64,000 nt of DNA from Halalkalicoccus sp. CG83. GTDB taxonomy: Archaea; Halobacteriota; Halobacteria; Halobacteriales; Halalkalicoccaceae. The notes beneath the pieces are model-generated. The model did no database searches, was not told the origin of the DNA, and saw only the letters and a list, made by a program, of their open reading frames with translations. The first letter of the stretch is position 1. Every line of letters starts with the position of its first letter. The position numbers and the translations under genes were made by a program. Positions 43,778 to 52,660 of this stretch are shown one piece after another. Where the stretch lies: contig NZ_JAZDDH010000001.1 in assembly GCF_037081715.1 (NCBI RefSeq), forward strand, positions 1,550,001 to 1,614,000, in the 5' to 3' direction.

Positions 43778-44695
43778 ATGAGCGAGCCGGAGCGAGCGCC
43801 GTCCACCGACCTCGACGCCGCCCGCGAGACGCTGACCGACTGGTACGAGGAGGGCCATCGCGAGTTTCCCTGGAGACGGACCGACGATCCCTACGAGATC
43901 CTCGTCAGCGAGGTGATGAGCCAGCAGACCCAGCTCGAACGCGTCGAGGAGGCCTGGGGGGCGTTTCTCGAGCGCTGGCCAACCACTGAGAAACTCGCGG
44001 CGGCCGACCGCTCGGAGGTGGTCGGCTTCTGGAGCGACCACCGGCTCGGTTACAACAACCGCGCGAAGTACCTCCACGAGGCCGCCCGGCAGATAGAGGA
44101 GGAGTTCGACGGCGAGTTCCCGCGGACGCCCGACGAACTCCAGGAGCTCCAGGGCGTCGGCCCCTACACCGCGAACGCCGTCGCGAGCTTCGCGTTCAAC
44201 GCCGGCGACGCCGTGGTCGACACCAACGTCAAACGCGTCCTCCATCGGGCGTTCGACGTCCCCGACGACGATGCGGCCTTCGAGGAGGCGGCGAACGAGC
44301 TCATGCCCGAGGGCGAGTCGCGCATCTGGAACAACGCGATCATGGAACTAGGCGGCGTGGTCTGCCGGAAGACGCCCCGCTGTGACGAGGAGCCGTGTCC
44401 GTGGCGCGAGCACTGTCATGCCTACGAGACCGGCGACTTCACCGCGCCCGACGTCCCCACGCAGCCGAGCTTCGAGGGGAGTCGCCGCCAGTTCCGGGGA
44501 CGGATCGTCCGCACTCTGGGCGAACACGGGCCGACCCCCCTCGACGAGCTCGGCCCGCGGATCCGCGTCGATTACGCTCCCGCCGGCGAGTACGGACGCG
44601 AGTGGCTCAGGGGGTTGCTCGCCGACCTGTCCGACGAGGGGCTGATCGAAATCGAAGAACACGAAGACGACACTATCACGCGTCTCCGTCACTAG
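43778..44695 (+). CDS. mutY: A/G-specific adenine DNA glycosylase MutY
   Basis: A 305-residue base-excision repair enzyme that removes adenine mispaired with guanine or 8-oxoguanine. I start at MSEPERAPSTD; an in-frame GTG 36 bases upstream is less likely. Residues about 15-215 form the HhH glycosylase domain: EFPWRRTDDPYEILVSEVM, SQQTQLERV, the hairpin LQGVGPYTANAVASFAF with VVDTNVKRVL supplying the catalytic Asp. The cluster cysteines follow as CRKTPRCDEEPCPWREHC, spaced 5-4-5 where bacterial MutY has 6-2-5. In place of the NUDIX-like domain that reads 8-oxoguanine, the C-terminus is a winged-helix-like segment (RGRIVRTLGEHGPTPLDELG), as I recall for haloarchaeal MutY. Confidence 0.92.
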   Translation: MSEPERAPSTDLDAARETLTDWYEEGHREFPWRRTDDPYEILVSEVMSQQTQLERVEEAWGAFLERWPTTEKLAAADRSEVVGFWSDHRLGYNNRAKYLHEAARQIEEEFDGEFPRTPDELQELQGVGPYTANAVASFAFNAGDAVVDTNVKRVLHRAFDVPDDDAAFEEAANELMPEGESRIWNNAIMELGGVVCRKTPRCDEEPCPWREHCHAYETGDFTAPDVPTQPSFEGSRRQFRGRIVRTLGEHGPTPLDELGPRIRVDYAPAGEYGREWLRGLLADLSDEGLIEIEEHEDDTITRLRH

Positions 44696-44959
44696 TCGGT
44701 CGTCCTACTGAGGACGGGATGGAACGGGTCTCGTCATATCCGATCCAGAATGCGGAAATTTTCATTCCACTGTGGTACTCGTGTCTACCTATTAGCCCTC
44801 CGGAATCGGAAAAGGATAGTTGTGAGACGTTATCAAGGCCCCGAATGGCTCTCGTCCACCACTCGTCCGGGAACTACGGCGAGGTCCGTCACTCCCCGTT
44901 TTCTCACCGGGGTTCCCAATGAAACACACCTTTCACTGCATGTCGACAACCGATGAGCG

Positions 44960-45967
44960 ATGCCAGGACTGCTCGTCTCTCTCGTTCTCGTGATCGTCGC
45001 GGTACTCGTCATCTGGAAGGGAAGCGAACGCTTCGAGCGATCCGCCGAGCGCCTCAGTAAGCATTACGGCTTACCGATCGCCGTCCACGGTGCCATCGTT
45101 GTCGCCGTCGGATCGAGCTTTCCAGAGATCAGTTCCATCGTCATCAGTACGGTCCTCCACGACGAGTTCTCCCTGGGTGTCGGAGCCATCGTCGGGAGCG
45201 CGATCTTCAACCTGCTCGTTATCCCGGCTCTCTCGGCGCTGTCCAGCGAGAACCTCGAAGCGACCCGCGATATCATCCACAAAGACGCGCAGTTCTACGT
45301 CATCAGCGTCCTCGTTCTGTTCATAACGTTCGCACTCGGTGCGACCTACGTTCCGGGGGGAACGAACAGCGCCGCCATCCTGACACCGACGCTGGTGCTC
45401 CTTCCGCTTGCCACGTACGGAATCTACGTCTTTCTCCATCAGCAGGACGCCAGCGAACACGTCGCTGACGACTCTCTCGACGTGAATCCGGTTCGAGAGT
45501 GGGGAACACTCGCGGTGGCGCTGCTCGTCATTGCTGCCGGCGTCGAGGGCATCGTCCGCGCCGCCCTCTCGCTCGGAACGATCTTCGGCACGCCGAGTTT
45601 CCTGTGGGGACTGACCGTCATCGCGGCCGGAACGAGTCTGCCCGACGCGTTCGTCAGCGTTCGTGCCGCCCAAAACGACGACAGCGTCACCAGCCTCACC
45701 AACGTCCTCGGGAGCAACACGTTCAACCTGCTGGTCGCGATCCCCGTCGGCGTCCTCCTGGCAGGGTCGGCGACCATCAGCTTCCTCGCGGCGATCCCGA
45801 CGATGGGCTTTCTCGCGTTCGCGACGCTCGTGTTCATCGTCTTTACGCGGACCCACCTCGAACTCACCGACCGCGAGGCGTACGGCTTTCTGGGGCTGTA
45901 CGGGCTGTTCCTCCTCTGGATGACGCTCGAATCGATCGGCGCCATCGAGACCGTGCGGGGAATCTGA
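44960..45967 (+). CDS. Sodium/calcium exchanger family membrane protein
   Basis: A 335-residue membrane antiporter of the cation/calcium exchanger superfamily with about ten transmembrane helices in two inverted halves. The first alpha repeat contains HGAIVVAVGSSFPEISSIV and VGAIVGSAIFNLLVIPAL; the second contains LTVIAAGTSLPDAFVSVRAA and LTNVLGSNTFNLLVAIPV. The paired G(S/T)S-P-E/D motifs hold the acidic ion-binding residues (Glu in the first half, Asp in the second). A His/Asp-rich loop in the middle (HQQDASEHVADDSLD) faces the cytosol. It is probably an electrogenic Ca2+ or Na+ exchanger. It stands alone; the 264-base gap upstream holds an ordinary promoter region with no gene. Confidence 0.92.
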   Translation: MPGLLVSLVLVIVAVLVIWKGSERFERSAERLSKHYGLPIAVHGAIVVAVGSSFPEISSIVISTVLHDEFSLGVGAIVGSAIFNLLVIPALSALSSENLEATRDIIHKDAQFYVISVLVLFITFALGATYVPGGTNSAAILTPTLVLLPLATYGIYVFLHQQDASEHVADDSLDVNPVREWGTLAVALLVIAAGVEGIVRAALSLGTIFGTPSFLWGLTVIAAGTSLPDAFVSVRAAQNDDSVTSLTNVLGSNTFNLLVAIPVGVLLAGSATISFLAAIPTMGFLAFATLVFIVFTRTHLELTDREAYGFLGLYGLFLLWMTLESIGAIETVRGI

Positions 45968-46133
45968 CCGGCGTTGGGGGATCGGATCCGTCGCTCGAGA
46001 GGGTTCCGTGGTGGCCGTCGTTCAGTTCGACGGCTCCGGCGACCGGCCGAACGCGACGGAGATGACGACTGAGCCGGAAGACGATCCAGTTACGGCAGAA
46101 GGGGTTTTAGCACCGGGAGGCGACGTCTCACGC

Positions 46134-46730
46134 ATGCAGCGACCACACGTCGTGGCGATCGCCGGCAGCCTCCGCGAGCGGAGCAACACCCGACGGGCGC
46201 TCGAGGAGGCGCTCGCCGGCGTCGAGGAGGCCGGCGGGTCGGGCGAACTGATCGACCTGCGCGAGTACGACCTGCCGGCGTTGAACCCCGACGAGGAGCC
46301 CGGCGAGGACGCGGAGGCGTTCACCACCCGAATCCGCGCAGCCGACGCCGTCCTCCTGGGAACGCCGATGTACCACGGCTCGTACTCGGGCGTGCTGAAG
46401 AACGCGCTCGACTACTGCGGGTTCGACGAGTTCGAGAGCAAGACGGTGGGACTGCTCGCGGTCTCGGGTGGGGCGTTCCCGATCACCGCCCTCGAACACC
46501 TCCGGTCGGTCTGCCGGGCGCTCAACGCATGGGTGCTCCCCCACCAGGCCGCCGTCCCGCGTGCACACGGCGCGTTCGACGACGAGGGCTTGAAGGACGA
46601 GGGCACCCGCGAACGCGTCAGGACCCTCGGCGAGCGCGCGGTCCGGTACGCCAACATCGAACCCGATCCGGCGTGCTTCGAGAGCACCCAGAACGTCGGC
46701 GCGAAGGCGAGAGCGAACACGGACGACTAG
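46134..46730 (+). CDS. NAD(P)H-dependent FMN reductase
   Basis: A 198-residue flavodoxin-fold protein, taken from the ATG at MQRPHVVAIAGSLRERSNTR; the open frame upstream is not protein-like. The phosphate-binding loop GSLRERSNTR, the flavin-contacting LLGTPMYHGSYSGVLKNALDY and VGLLAVSGGAFPITALEHL are characteristic of the NADPH-dependent FMN reductase/azoreductase group. It probably reduces FMN or quinones in redox defence. The last 25 residues (ACFESTQNVGAKARANTDD) are a polar tail seen in related haloarchaeal proteins. Confidence 0.92.
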   Translation: MQRPHVVAIAGSLRERSNTRRALEEALAGVEEAGGSGELIDLREYDLPALNPDEEPGEDAEAFTTRIRAADAVLLGTPMYHGSYSGVLKNALDYCGFDEFESKTVGLLAVSGGAFPITALEHLRSVCRALNAWVLPHQAAVPRAHGAFDDEGLKDEGTRERVRTLGERAVRYANIEPDPACFESTQNVGAKARANTDD

Positions 46731-46782
46731 CGCTCCGAGACGTGTCGCAACCGTCATACCTACTGTGGGGCCTACTCCGACC

Positions 46783-47397
46783 GTGACACAGTGGGTCGAG
46801 AACCCGACCGGCGGACGCGACCGTGGACCGCGCGCGATCGTTCGAGCGTGGCTCGAGGCGGTCGTCCGACCGCGACGCTTCTTCCCGGTCGGGGTCGCGC
46901 CGGGCGATCAGGCGCCCGGACTGGTGTTCGCGGTCGGGGTCGTGCTGGTCGCCTCGCTGCTGCGGCTCGCGCTCGCCGGCGAGACGGTCTTCGGGACCCC
47001 CTATCCGACCTTCGGCGGCCGGCGAGTTCTCTCGGTGGTGCTCGTGCTCGCGCTGCTGGCCTCGCTCGTCGCCCCGCTGGTTCTACACCTCGTCGCGGCC
47101 GTCCAGACCCTTCTCCTACTGGCGTTCGCTCCCGATCGCGCGGGCGTGAGCGAGACCGTGCAGGTGATCGGTTACGCGACCGCACCCTGCGTGTTCGTCG
47201 GCGTGCCCTCGCCGTTCGTGGTGGCCCTCGCCGCGGGATACGGAACGGCGCTGCTGGCGATCGGAACCGCCGAGATCCACCGGCTCTCGCTCGTCCGTGC
47301 GGCGGCGTTGAGCGCGATCCCGGCGGCGATCGTCTTCGGGCTCGGCTTCGGCGGGTTCGACGCGCTCGAGACCCTCCTGTGGACCCGGGGGATTTAG
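46783..47397 (+). CDS. YIP1-family membrane protein
   Basis: A 204-residue membrane protein. I use GTG at 46783 (MTQWVENPTGGRDRGPRAIV), the usual haloarchaeal start; GTG at 46765 is possible. After a short amphipathic RAWLEAVVRPRRFFPVG segment it has five predicted membrane helices (GLVFAVGVVLVASLLRLAL, VLSVVLVLALLASLVAPLVL, VAAVQTLLLLAF, VIGYATAPCVFVGVP, AALSAIPAAIVFGLGFG). The VQVIGYATAPCVFVGVPSPF region is the YIP1 signature. Yip1 in eukaryotes works in membrane traffic; the archaeal role is unknown. Confidence 0.85.
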   Translation: MTQWVENPTGGRDRGPRAIVRAWLEAVVRPRRFFPVGVAPGDQAPGLVFAVGVVLVASLLRLALAGETVFGTPYPTFGGRRVLSVVLVLALLASLVAPLVLHLVAAVQTLLLLAFAPDRAGVSETVQVIGYATAPCVFVGVPSPFVVALAAGYGTALLAIGTAEIHRLSLVRAAALSAIPAAIVFGLGFGGFDALETLLWTRGI

Positions 47398-47419
47398 TCG
47401 CGGGGGCCGAAGGACGGGC

Positions 47420-47683
47420 ATGCTCACGCTCCAACTCGACTCGTTCGACTTCGAACTCAAGGAGGGCGCGATCAAGAACGTCGGTCCCGCGAACAAGAGC
47501 GCGACCGCGAAGCTGTTCGACGTCGAGGAGTGCGAGGCCCGCGAGTTCGGCGACAAACGAGTCAAGTGCGTCTTCGAGGACGGCGAGGGCAACGAGCTCC
47601 AGATCGCGTTGTTCCCCGAACAGGCCCGAGAGCTCCGCGAGGGGATCGAGGCGCTCGAGGTCGAGGGTCGAGCGTTCGACTGA
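47420..47683 (+). CDS. Small conserved haloarchaeal protein, unknown function
   Basis: An 87-residue protein starting 23 bases after the YIP1-family stop. It reads as a compact beta-helix fold: MLTLQLDSFDFELKEGAIKN, SATAKLFDVEECEAREFGDK, VKCVFEDGEGNELQIALFPE, ARELREGIEALEVEG. No metal or nucleotide motif is visible; the single pair of cysteines is separated by 13 residues. I think the family is widespread in haloarchaea but uncharacterised. It is probably cotranscribed with the gene before it. Confidence 0.75.
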   Translation: MLTLQLDSFDFELKEGAIKNVGPANKSATAKLFDVEECEAREFGDKRVKCVFEDGEGNELQIALFPEQARELREGIEALEVEGRAFD

Positions 47684-47730
47684 GAGCGTTTCGACAACCG
47701 TTTTAGTGCGGGACCACTCTCATCGTGCAA

Positions 47731-49851
47731 ATGGGTACGTGTATCATCTGTGGCACTCCGGTCGACGGAGTGGTCTGTCGTTCGCACGAAGAGGACGTCG
47801 CGTTTCAGTTCGCCGGCGACCGTCCGGAACAGCTCACCACCGGCCGATTCTACGAGGGAACCGTCGACGGCTTCGCCGACTTCGGCGTGTTCGTCGACGT
47901 CGGCGACTCCGTCACCGGCCTGCTACATCGAAGCGAACTCGACACGCGCCTCGAGAGCCTCGACTGGGACGCGGGCGATACCGTCTTCGTCCAGGTGACC
48001 GGCGTCCAGGACAACGGCAACGTCGATCTGGCGTGGTCGATCCGCCAGTCCGTCGCGGAGTTCCGCGGCGAGGCGATCGACGACCCCGAGGGAGATCGCC
48101 TCCCCGAGGACGAGGAACTCCCGCAGGACGACTCCGAGTCATCGGCCGACGACGGTCCCGAACCCGAGTCCTCGACGGTCGCCACCGAGAGCGAGTCCGA
48201 GCCCGAGCCCGAACCTGAACCGGAGCCGGAGTCCGAGACCGAGGCCGAGTCGGAGACCACCACCGAGCCCGAGCCCGAATCCGAGACCGCCTCGACGAAC
48301 GGCGGCTCACCCACCGGGGTCGTCAGTGCCGATCCGATCGAGTCGGGTCCGCCCGAACGGATCACCGTCGAAGGGATGGCCGACTCGGTCGGCGAGCGGG
48401 TTCGCATCGAGGGGCGCGTGGTCGACGTCCGACAGACCGGCGGGCCGACGATCTTCGAGGTCCGCGACGAGACCGGCGTCGCCGAGTGCGCGGCGTTCGA
48501 GGAGGCCGGCGTCCGCGCGTATCCCGAGGTAGACGTCGGCGATCTAGTCCGACTGACGGGCGAGGTCGAGAAACGGTACGACGGCCTGCAGATCGAGACC
48601 GAGTCGCTCGACGTGCTGACCGAGGCGGATGCCGAGACGGTTACCGAGCGGCTCGACGACGCGCTGGCCGCACAGGCACACCCCGGCGAGATCGAGCTTC
48701 TGACCGACGACTCGGCCGTCGCGCCGCTTCGAGACGCAGTCGCCGGCGCCGCGGGAGCGATCCGACGAGCGGTGATCGAGTCGCGCCCGATCGTGCTCCG
48801 ACACACGGCCACCGCCGACGGCTACGTCGCCGGCGTGGCGATCGAACGGGCCGTGCTGCCGTTGATCCGCGAGGAGCACGACCGCTCGGACGCCGAGTAC
48901 CACTACTTCGACCGCCAGCCGCTCGACGGCGAGGACTACGACATGGCCGCCGCGACCAGCGACGTCACCCGGATGCTCGACAACCGGGCGCGCCACGGCG
49001 AGAAGCTGCCGCTGGTCGTGCTCGTCGACGCGGGGAGCACCGCGGAGTCCGCCGACGGCATCGAGCTGCTCGACGTCTACGACGTCGAACGGCTGGTGAT
49101 CGACGACGAGGCCGCCTTCGAGACCCGCGACCTCGTCGAGACCGGCGTCGTTCCCGAGGAGCCCTCGGCGGCGACCACCACGACGCTCGCCGCGAACGTC
49201 GCCGCCGGCGTCCACGAACCGGCGCGCGAGGAGATCTCCCACCTGCCGGCGGTGAGCTACTGGGAGGAGGCGCCGGAGGCGTACCTCGAGCTCGCAGCCG
49301 AGGCCGGCTACGACGCCGAGACGGTCCGCGAGCTGCGCGAGGCGGTCGCGCTGGAGGCGTACTACCAGTCCTACGAGGACAAGCGCGAGCTGATCGCAGA
49401 CCTGCTGTTCGCCGGTGACGACGACGTCCGGAGCCTCGCCTCCCACGTCAGCGAGCAGTTCCGCGCGAAGCTCGACGAGGAGATCGAGACGGTCCGGACC
49501 CACATCGACGTCCGCGAGCACGACGGCGTGGACGTCGCCGTCCTCGACACCGACGCCTTCACCCACCGCTTCGACTTCCCGCCGACGGCGCTGCTGCTCG
49601 ACGCGCTCCACCGCGATCTTCGGGACGAGCACGACCGGCTCGTGACGATCGGCGTCGACGAGGCGGAGCTCCAGATCCGGAGCACCGAGGCGATCGACGT
49701 GCGCGAACTGGGCGAGCGCGTCGGCGAACGCGTTCCGGAGGCCGGCGTCGTCACCGCGGGCGTGCGCCGCGGTCGGCTCGCCTTCCTGATCGGCGAGCGC
49801 GACGCGGTCGGCGAGGCGGCGATCGAGGTCGCCGCCGAACTGGCGGCGTAG
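47731..49851 (+). CDS. RecJ-like DHH-family protein with zinc finger, S1 and OB domains
   Basis: A 706-residue protein starting at MGTCIICGTPVDGVVCRSH, a four-Cys/His zinc finger. An S1 RNA-binding domain follows (FYEGTVDGFADFGVFVDVGD, GLLHRSELD). After a Glu/Ser/Pro linker (residues about 125-200) comes an OB-fold (VGERVRIEGRVVDVRQTGGP, TIFEVRDETGVAECAAFEEA). The C-terminal 350 residues form a DHH phosphoesterase-like domain. Motif I is RHTATADGYVAGVAIERA and motif II VVLVDAGS, but the DHH triplet appears as VIDDEA, so manganese binding is probably changed. Euryarchaeal relatives associate with the replisome or trim RNA/DNA ends. A GTG two codons upstream is an alternative start. Confidence 0.82.
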   Translation: MGTCIICGTPVDGVVCRSHEEDVAFQFAGDRPEQLTTGRFYEGTVDGFADFGVFVDVGDSVTGLLHRSELDTRLESLDWDAGDTVFVQVTGVQDNGNVDLAWSIRQSVAEFRGEAIDDPEGDRLPEDEELPQDDSESSADDGPEPESSTVATESESEPEPEPEPEPESETEAESETTTEPEPESETASTNGGSPTGVVSADPIESGPPERITVEGMADSVGERVRIEGRVVDVRQTGGPTIFEVRDETGVAECAAFEEAGVRAYPEVDVGDLVRLTGEVEKRYDGLQIETESLDVLTEADAETVTERLDDALAAQAHPGEIELLTDDSAVAPLRDAVAGAAGAIRRAVIESRPIVLRHTATADGYVAGVAIERAVLPLIREEHDRSDAEYHYFDRQPLDGEDYDMAAATSDVTRMLDNRARHGEKLPLVVLVDAGSTAESADGIELLDVYDVERLVIDDEAAFETRDLVETGVVPEEPSAATTTTLAANVAAGVHEPAREEISHLPAVSYWEEAPEAYLELAAEAGYDAETVRELREAVALEAYYQSYEDKRELIADLLFAGDDDVRSLASHVSEQFRAKLDEEIETVRTHIDVREHDGVDVAVLDTDAFTHRFDFPPTALLLDALHRDLRDEHDRLVTIGVDEAELQIRSTEAIDVRELGERVGERVPEAGVVTAGVRRGRLAFLIGERDAVGEAAIEVAAELAA

Positions 49852-49901
49852 ACGGAGGCCGACATCCTTATTCCGTACAGTCACGGAGGTTCGACGACCC
49901 A

Positions 49902-51614
49902 ATGAGCACCGACGCCGAGGACGACCCCACCGAGACGGAGGCGTTCGAGCGGACCTGCGAGGAGCTCGTCTCCCGCGTGCTCTCCGGCGACGTCGAGCGC
50001 GAGGACGTCGAGTCCGCCAAGCTCGAGGTCTGCTCGGAGTTCTCCTCGCCGAAGGTGCCGACGAACGCGGACGTCCTCTCGCACGCGCCCCAGGAGCGAC
50101 GCGAGGAGGCCGAAGCGGTGCTCAGACGGAAGCCCGTCCGCACCGCATCGGGGGTCTCGCCGGTAGCGATCATGACCTCGCCGCATATGTGTCCCCACGG
50201 GAAGTGTCTCTACTGTCCCGGCGGGCCCGCGAGCGAGTTCGACAGCTCCCAGAGCTACACCGGCCACGAGCCCGCCGCCGCGCGCGGCGAGCAGAACGAC
50301 TACGACCCCTACGGGCAGGTCACCCTGCGGCTCGCACAGCTACGCGAGATCGGCCATCCCGTCGACAAGGTCGAACTGATCCTGATGGGCGGGACGATGA
50401 CCGCCCGTTCTCACGACTATCAGGAGCACTTCGTCAAGCGGGCGCTCGAGGCGATGAACGACTTCGATCGCGAGGATCCTCCAGAGCCCGCGGAGGGCGA
50501 GAGCTTCGCTCAGGACCCCGAGGACTACGAGTTTCGGTACCTAGAGGACGTGATCGCCGAGAACGAGACGGGCGAGATCCGCAACATCGGCACCACCTTC
50601 GAGACCAAGCCCGACTGGTGCGATCCGGAGCAGATCGACCGGATGCTCCGACTCGGCGGGACGAAGGTCGAGGTGGGCGTCCAGACCACCTACGAACGGA
50701 TCAACCGGGAGATGCACCGCGGCCACGGCGCGGGCGCGTCGATCGACGCCAACCGCCGGCTGCGCGACGCCGCGTTCAAGGTGGGCTTTCACATGATGCC
50801 CGGTCAGCCGGGCATGAGCCTCGACATGTGCCGGGAGGACTTCCGTCAACTGTTCTCGGACCCGAACTGGCGTCCCGACTACCTCAAGATCTACCCGAAC
50901 CTGATCGTCCGCGGAACCCGGACCTACGACATGTGGCGCCGCAACGAGTTCGAGCCGCTCACGAACGAGCAGGCCGCGGAGCTGGTCGCCGAGATCAAGT
51001 CGATGATCCCCAAATACGTCCGCCTCCAGCGGGTGCAGCGCGACATCCCCGCGGACTTCATCGACGCGGGCGTCTGGAAGTCGAACCTCCGACAGCTCGC
51101 ACGCCAGCGGATGGAGGAACACGGCTGGACGTGTGACTGCATCCGCTGTCGGGAGGTCGGCATGAACGACGCCGAGCCCGAGTCGGTCGAGCTCGACGTC
51201 CTCGAGTACGAGGCCGCGGGCGGCACCGAGAAGTTCATCAGCTTCGAGGACCCCGAGAACGACCTCCTGATCGGCTTCTGTCGGCTCCGGTTTCCGGGCA
51301 TCTCCCCGAGCGAAGCGAGGGGAGACTCGTCGGACTCGTCCGACGGTGAGCCGGTACGGCACGAACTCGAGAACGCCGCCCTCGTCCGGGAGCTCCACGT
51401 CTACGGTAACGAGGTCGGCGTCGGCGGCGAGGGCGAACGTGCCGACTGGCAGCACAAGGGCTACGGCGGCCGGCTGATGGAGACCGCGGAGGAGCTCGCT
51501 CGCGAGGCGGGCTTCGAGAAGGTGAGCGTCATCAGCGGGATCGGCGCGCGCGAGTACTATCGGAACAAGCTCGGCTACCACCAGGACGGCCCGTACGTCT
51601 CGAAACGGCTGTAG
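49902..51614 (+). CDS. elp3: tRNA uridine-34 carboxymethyl-forming enzyme Elp3
   Basis: A 570-residue radical-SAM/acetyltransferase enzyme that modifies wobble uridine of tRNA (cm5U-type). The N-terminal tRNA-binding part ends before the 4Fe-4S motif CPHGKCLYC (Cys97, Cys102, Cys105). Next come ELILMGGTMTARSHDYQEHF, NIGTTFETKPDWC, LGGTKVEVGVQTTYE, HMMPGQPGMSLDMCREDF and PKYVRLQRVQRDIP. A zinc-type CDCIRC follows near 410. The GNAT domain runs from about 450 (LLIGFCRLRFPG, LVRELHVYG, HKGYGGRLMETAEELA) to the end. A short Ser/Asp-rich insert in that domain is encoded by two palindromes (51301-51345). Archaeal Elp3 works alone, without Elp1/2. Confidence 0.96.
   Translation: MSTDAEDDPTETEAFERTCEELVSRVLSGDVEREDVESAKLEVCSEFSSPKVPTNADVLSHAPQERREEAEAVLRRKPVRTASGVSPVAIMTSPHMCPHGKCLYCPGGPASEFDSSQSYTGHEPAAARGEQNDYDPYGQVTLRLAQLREIGHPVDKVELILMGGTMTARSHDYQEHFVKRALEAMNDFDREDPPEPAEGESFAQDPEDYEFRYLEDVIAENETGEIRNIGTTFETKPDWCDPEQIDRMLRLGGTKVEVGVQTTYERINREMHRGHGAGASIDANRRLRDAAFKVGFHMMPGQPGMSLDMCREDFRQLFSDPNWRPDYLKIYPNLIVRGTRTYDMWRRNEFEPLTNEQAAELVAEIKSMIPKYVRLQRVQRDIPADFIDAGVWKSNLRQLARQRMEEHGWTCDCIRCREVGMNDAEPESVELDVLEYEAAGGTEKFISFEDPENDLLIGFCRLRFPGISPSEARGDSSDSSDGEPVRHELENAALVRELHVYGNEVGVGGEGERADWQHKGYGGRLMETAEELAREAGFEKVSVISGIGAREYYRNKLGYHQDGPYVSKRL
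51301..51345. repeat. Two tandem palindromes inserted in frame inside elp3
   Basis: TCTCCCC and GGGGAGA (51301-51325) flank an 11-base loop, and 51328-51345 is an 18-base perfect palindrome, CGTCGGACTCGTCCGACG. Together they add about 15 codons (PSEARGDSSDSSDG) to a loop in the GNAT domain. This looks like a small mobile palindromic element tolerated in a coding region. Confidence 0.65.
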
Positions 51615-51842
51615 AACGTCCGTCGATCGACGTTCGGCGACCGTGGGCGGCCGACACAGGGATCGATCCACCGGCTCACTGGTCCGTGATATGACCTGTC
51701 GGTCGTAGAAACGGTTAAGCTCTCAGCGGCCTATTAGAGGGGTACTGAACACTCACTTCGTGAGCGGTCAGCGAGGATAATCAATGTCAAACGTAATCCA
51801 CAGTGTACGGTGTAGCGGGACGAACACCGACGGAGGCTGGCG

Positions 51843-52544
51843 ATGATCAGCGAGGCCGTCGGCTATCTCAAGGAGAGCGAGGACGCCTCGAGAACGGTGA
51901 TCATCGGCGGGATCCTCACGCTGTTCGGGTTCCTCATCGTGCCGCTGTTCGCGGTCGCGGGCTATCTGGTTCGCGTCCTCGATCGGACCGCGAGCGGTGA
52001 CGACGAGGCCCCGGTCTTCGAGGACTGGGGCGAGTTGATCGTGGAGGGTGCGAAGGCGACCGCAATCGCGTTCGTCTACGCGCTCGTCCCGATGGCCGTG
52101 CTGTTCGCCGCCGGCCTGAGCGGTATGGTGCTCGGCTCGACCGGCAGCAACGCTCTCGGCGCGATCGGCGGGATCGGCGTCTTCGTCGGCATGCTGCTCT
52201 GGCTCGGACTGAGCCTGGCCGCAGTCTACGCCGCTCCCGCGGCGCTCGCGAACTTCGCCGAGAAGCGGACCCTCGCCGCCGGCTTCGAGGTCGAGACCAT
52301 GCGACGCGTGCTGGTCGATAAGACCTACGCGACCGGCTGGCTGACGGCGCTCCTCGTCATCATCGTCGGCGGTGTCGTCTCGAGCCTGCTCAACGTGATC
52401 CCGATCCTCGGGTTCATCGCCAGCGCGTTCGTGGGCTTCTACGTCGCGGTGACGGCCTACTACGTCATCGGCCACACCTGGGGCCAGATCGAACACGCCC
52501 CCGTTCGGGAACAGCCCGAACCCGTAGGACAGGTCCAGATCTGA
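51843..52544 (+). CDS. DUF4013 membrane protein
   Basis: A 233-residue membrane protein of the DUF4013 family. Five or six hydrophobic helices are visible (TVIIGGILTLFGFLIVPLFA, TAIAFVYALVPMAVLFAAGL, IGGIGVFVGMLLWLGLSLAA, LTALLVIIVGGVVSSLL, VIPILGFIASAFVGFYVA). Conserved polar segments are AVAGYLVRVLDRTASGDDEA and FEDWGELIVEGAK after the first helix. The last 20 residues are cytosolic. The function of the family is unknown. Two further DUF4013 genes follow at 55800 and 56676. In the 228 bases before it lies a short haloarchaeal hairpin, CTCAC-TTC-GTGAG, near 51750-51762. Confidence 0.88.
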   Translation: MISEAVGYLKESEDASRTVIIGGILTLFGFLIVPLFAVAGYLVRVLDRTASGDDEAPVFEDWGELIVEGAKATAIAFVYALVPMAVLFAAGLSGMVLGSTGSNALGAIGGIGVFVGMLLWLGLSLAAVYAAPAALANFAEKRTLAAGFEVETMRRVLVDKTYATGWLTALLVIIVGGVVSSLLNVIPILGFIASAFVGFYVAVTAYYVIGHTWGQIEHAPVREQPEPVGQVQI

Positions 52545-52660
52545 ACGGGGCGTAATCGCCCCGAATCCGTGATTTTTCGACCGATTGCTCTCGTGGCGAC
52601 CGTTCGAGCCGTTCGTTCTCCGAACGACCATTGATGTGAGTCGGGGACGTGCATCCAGCC

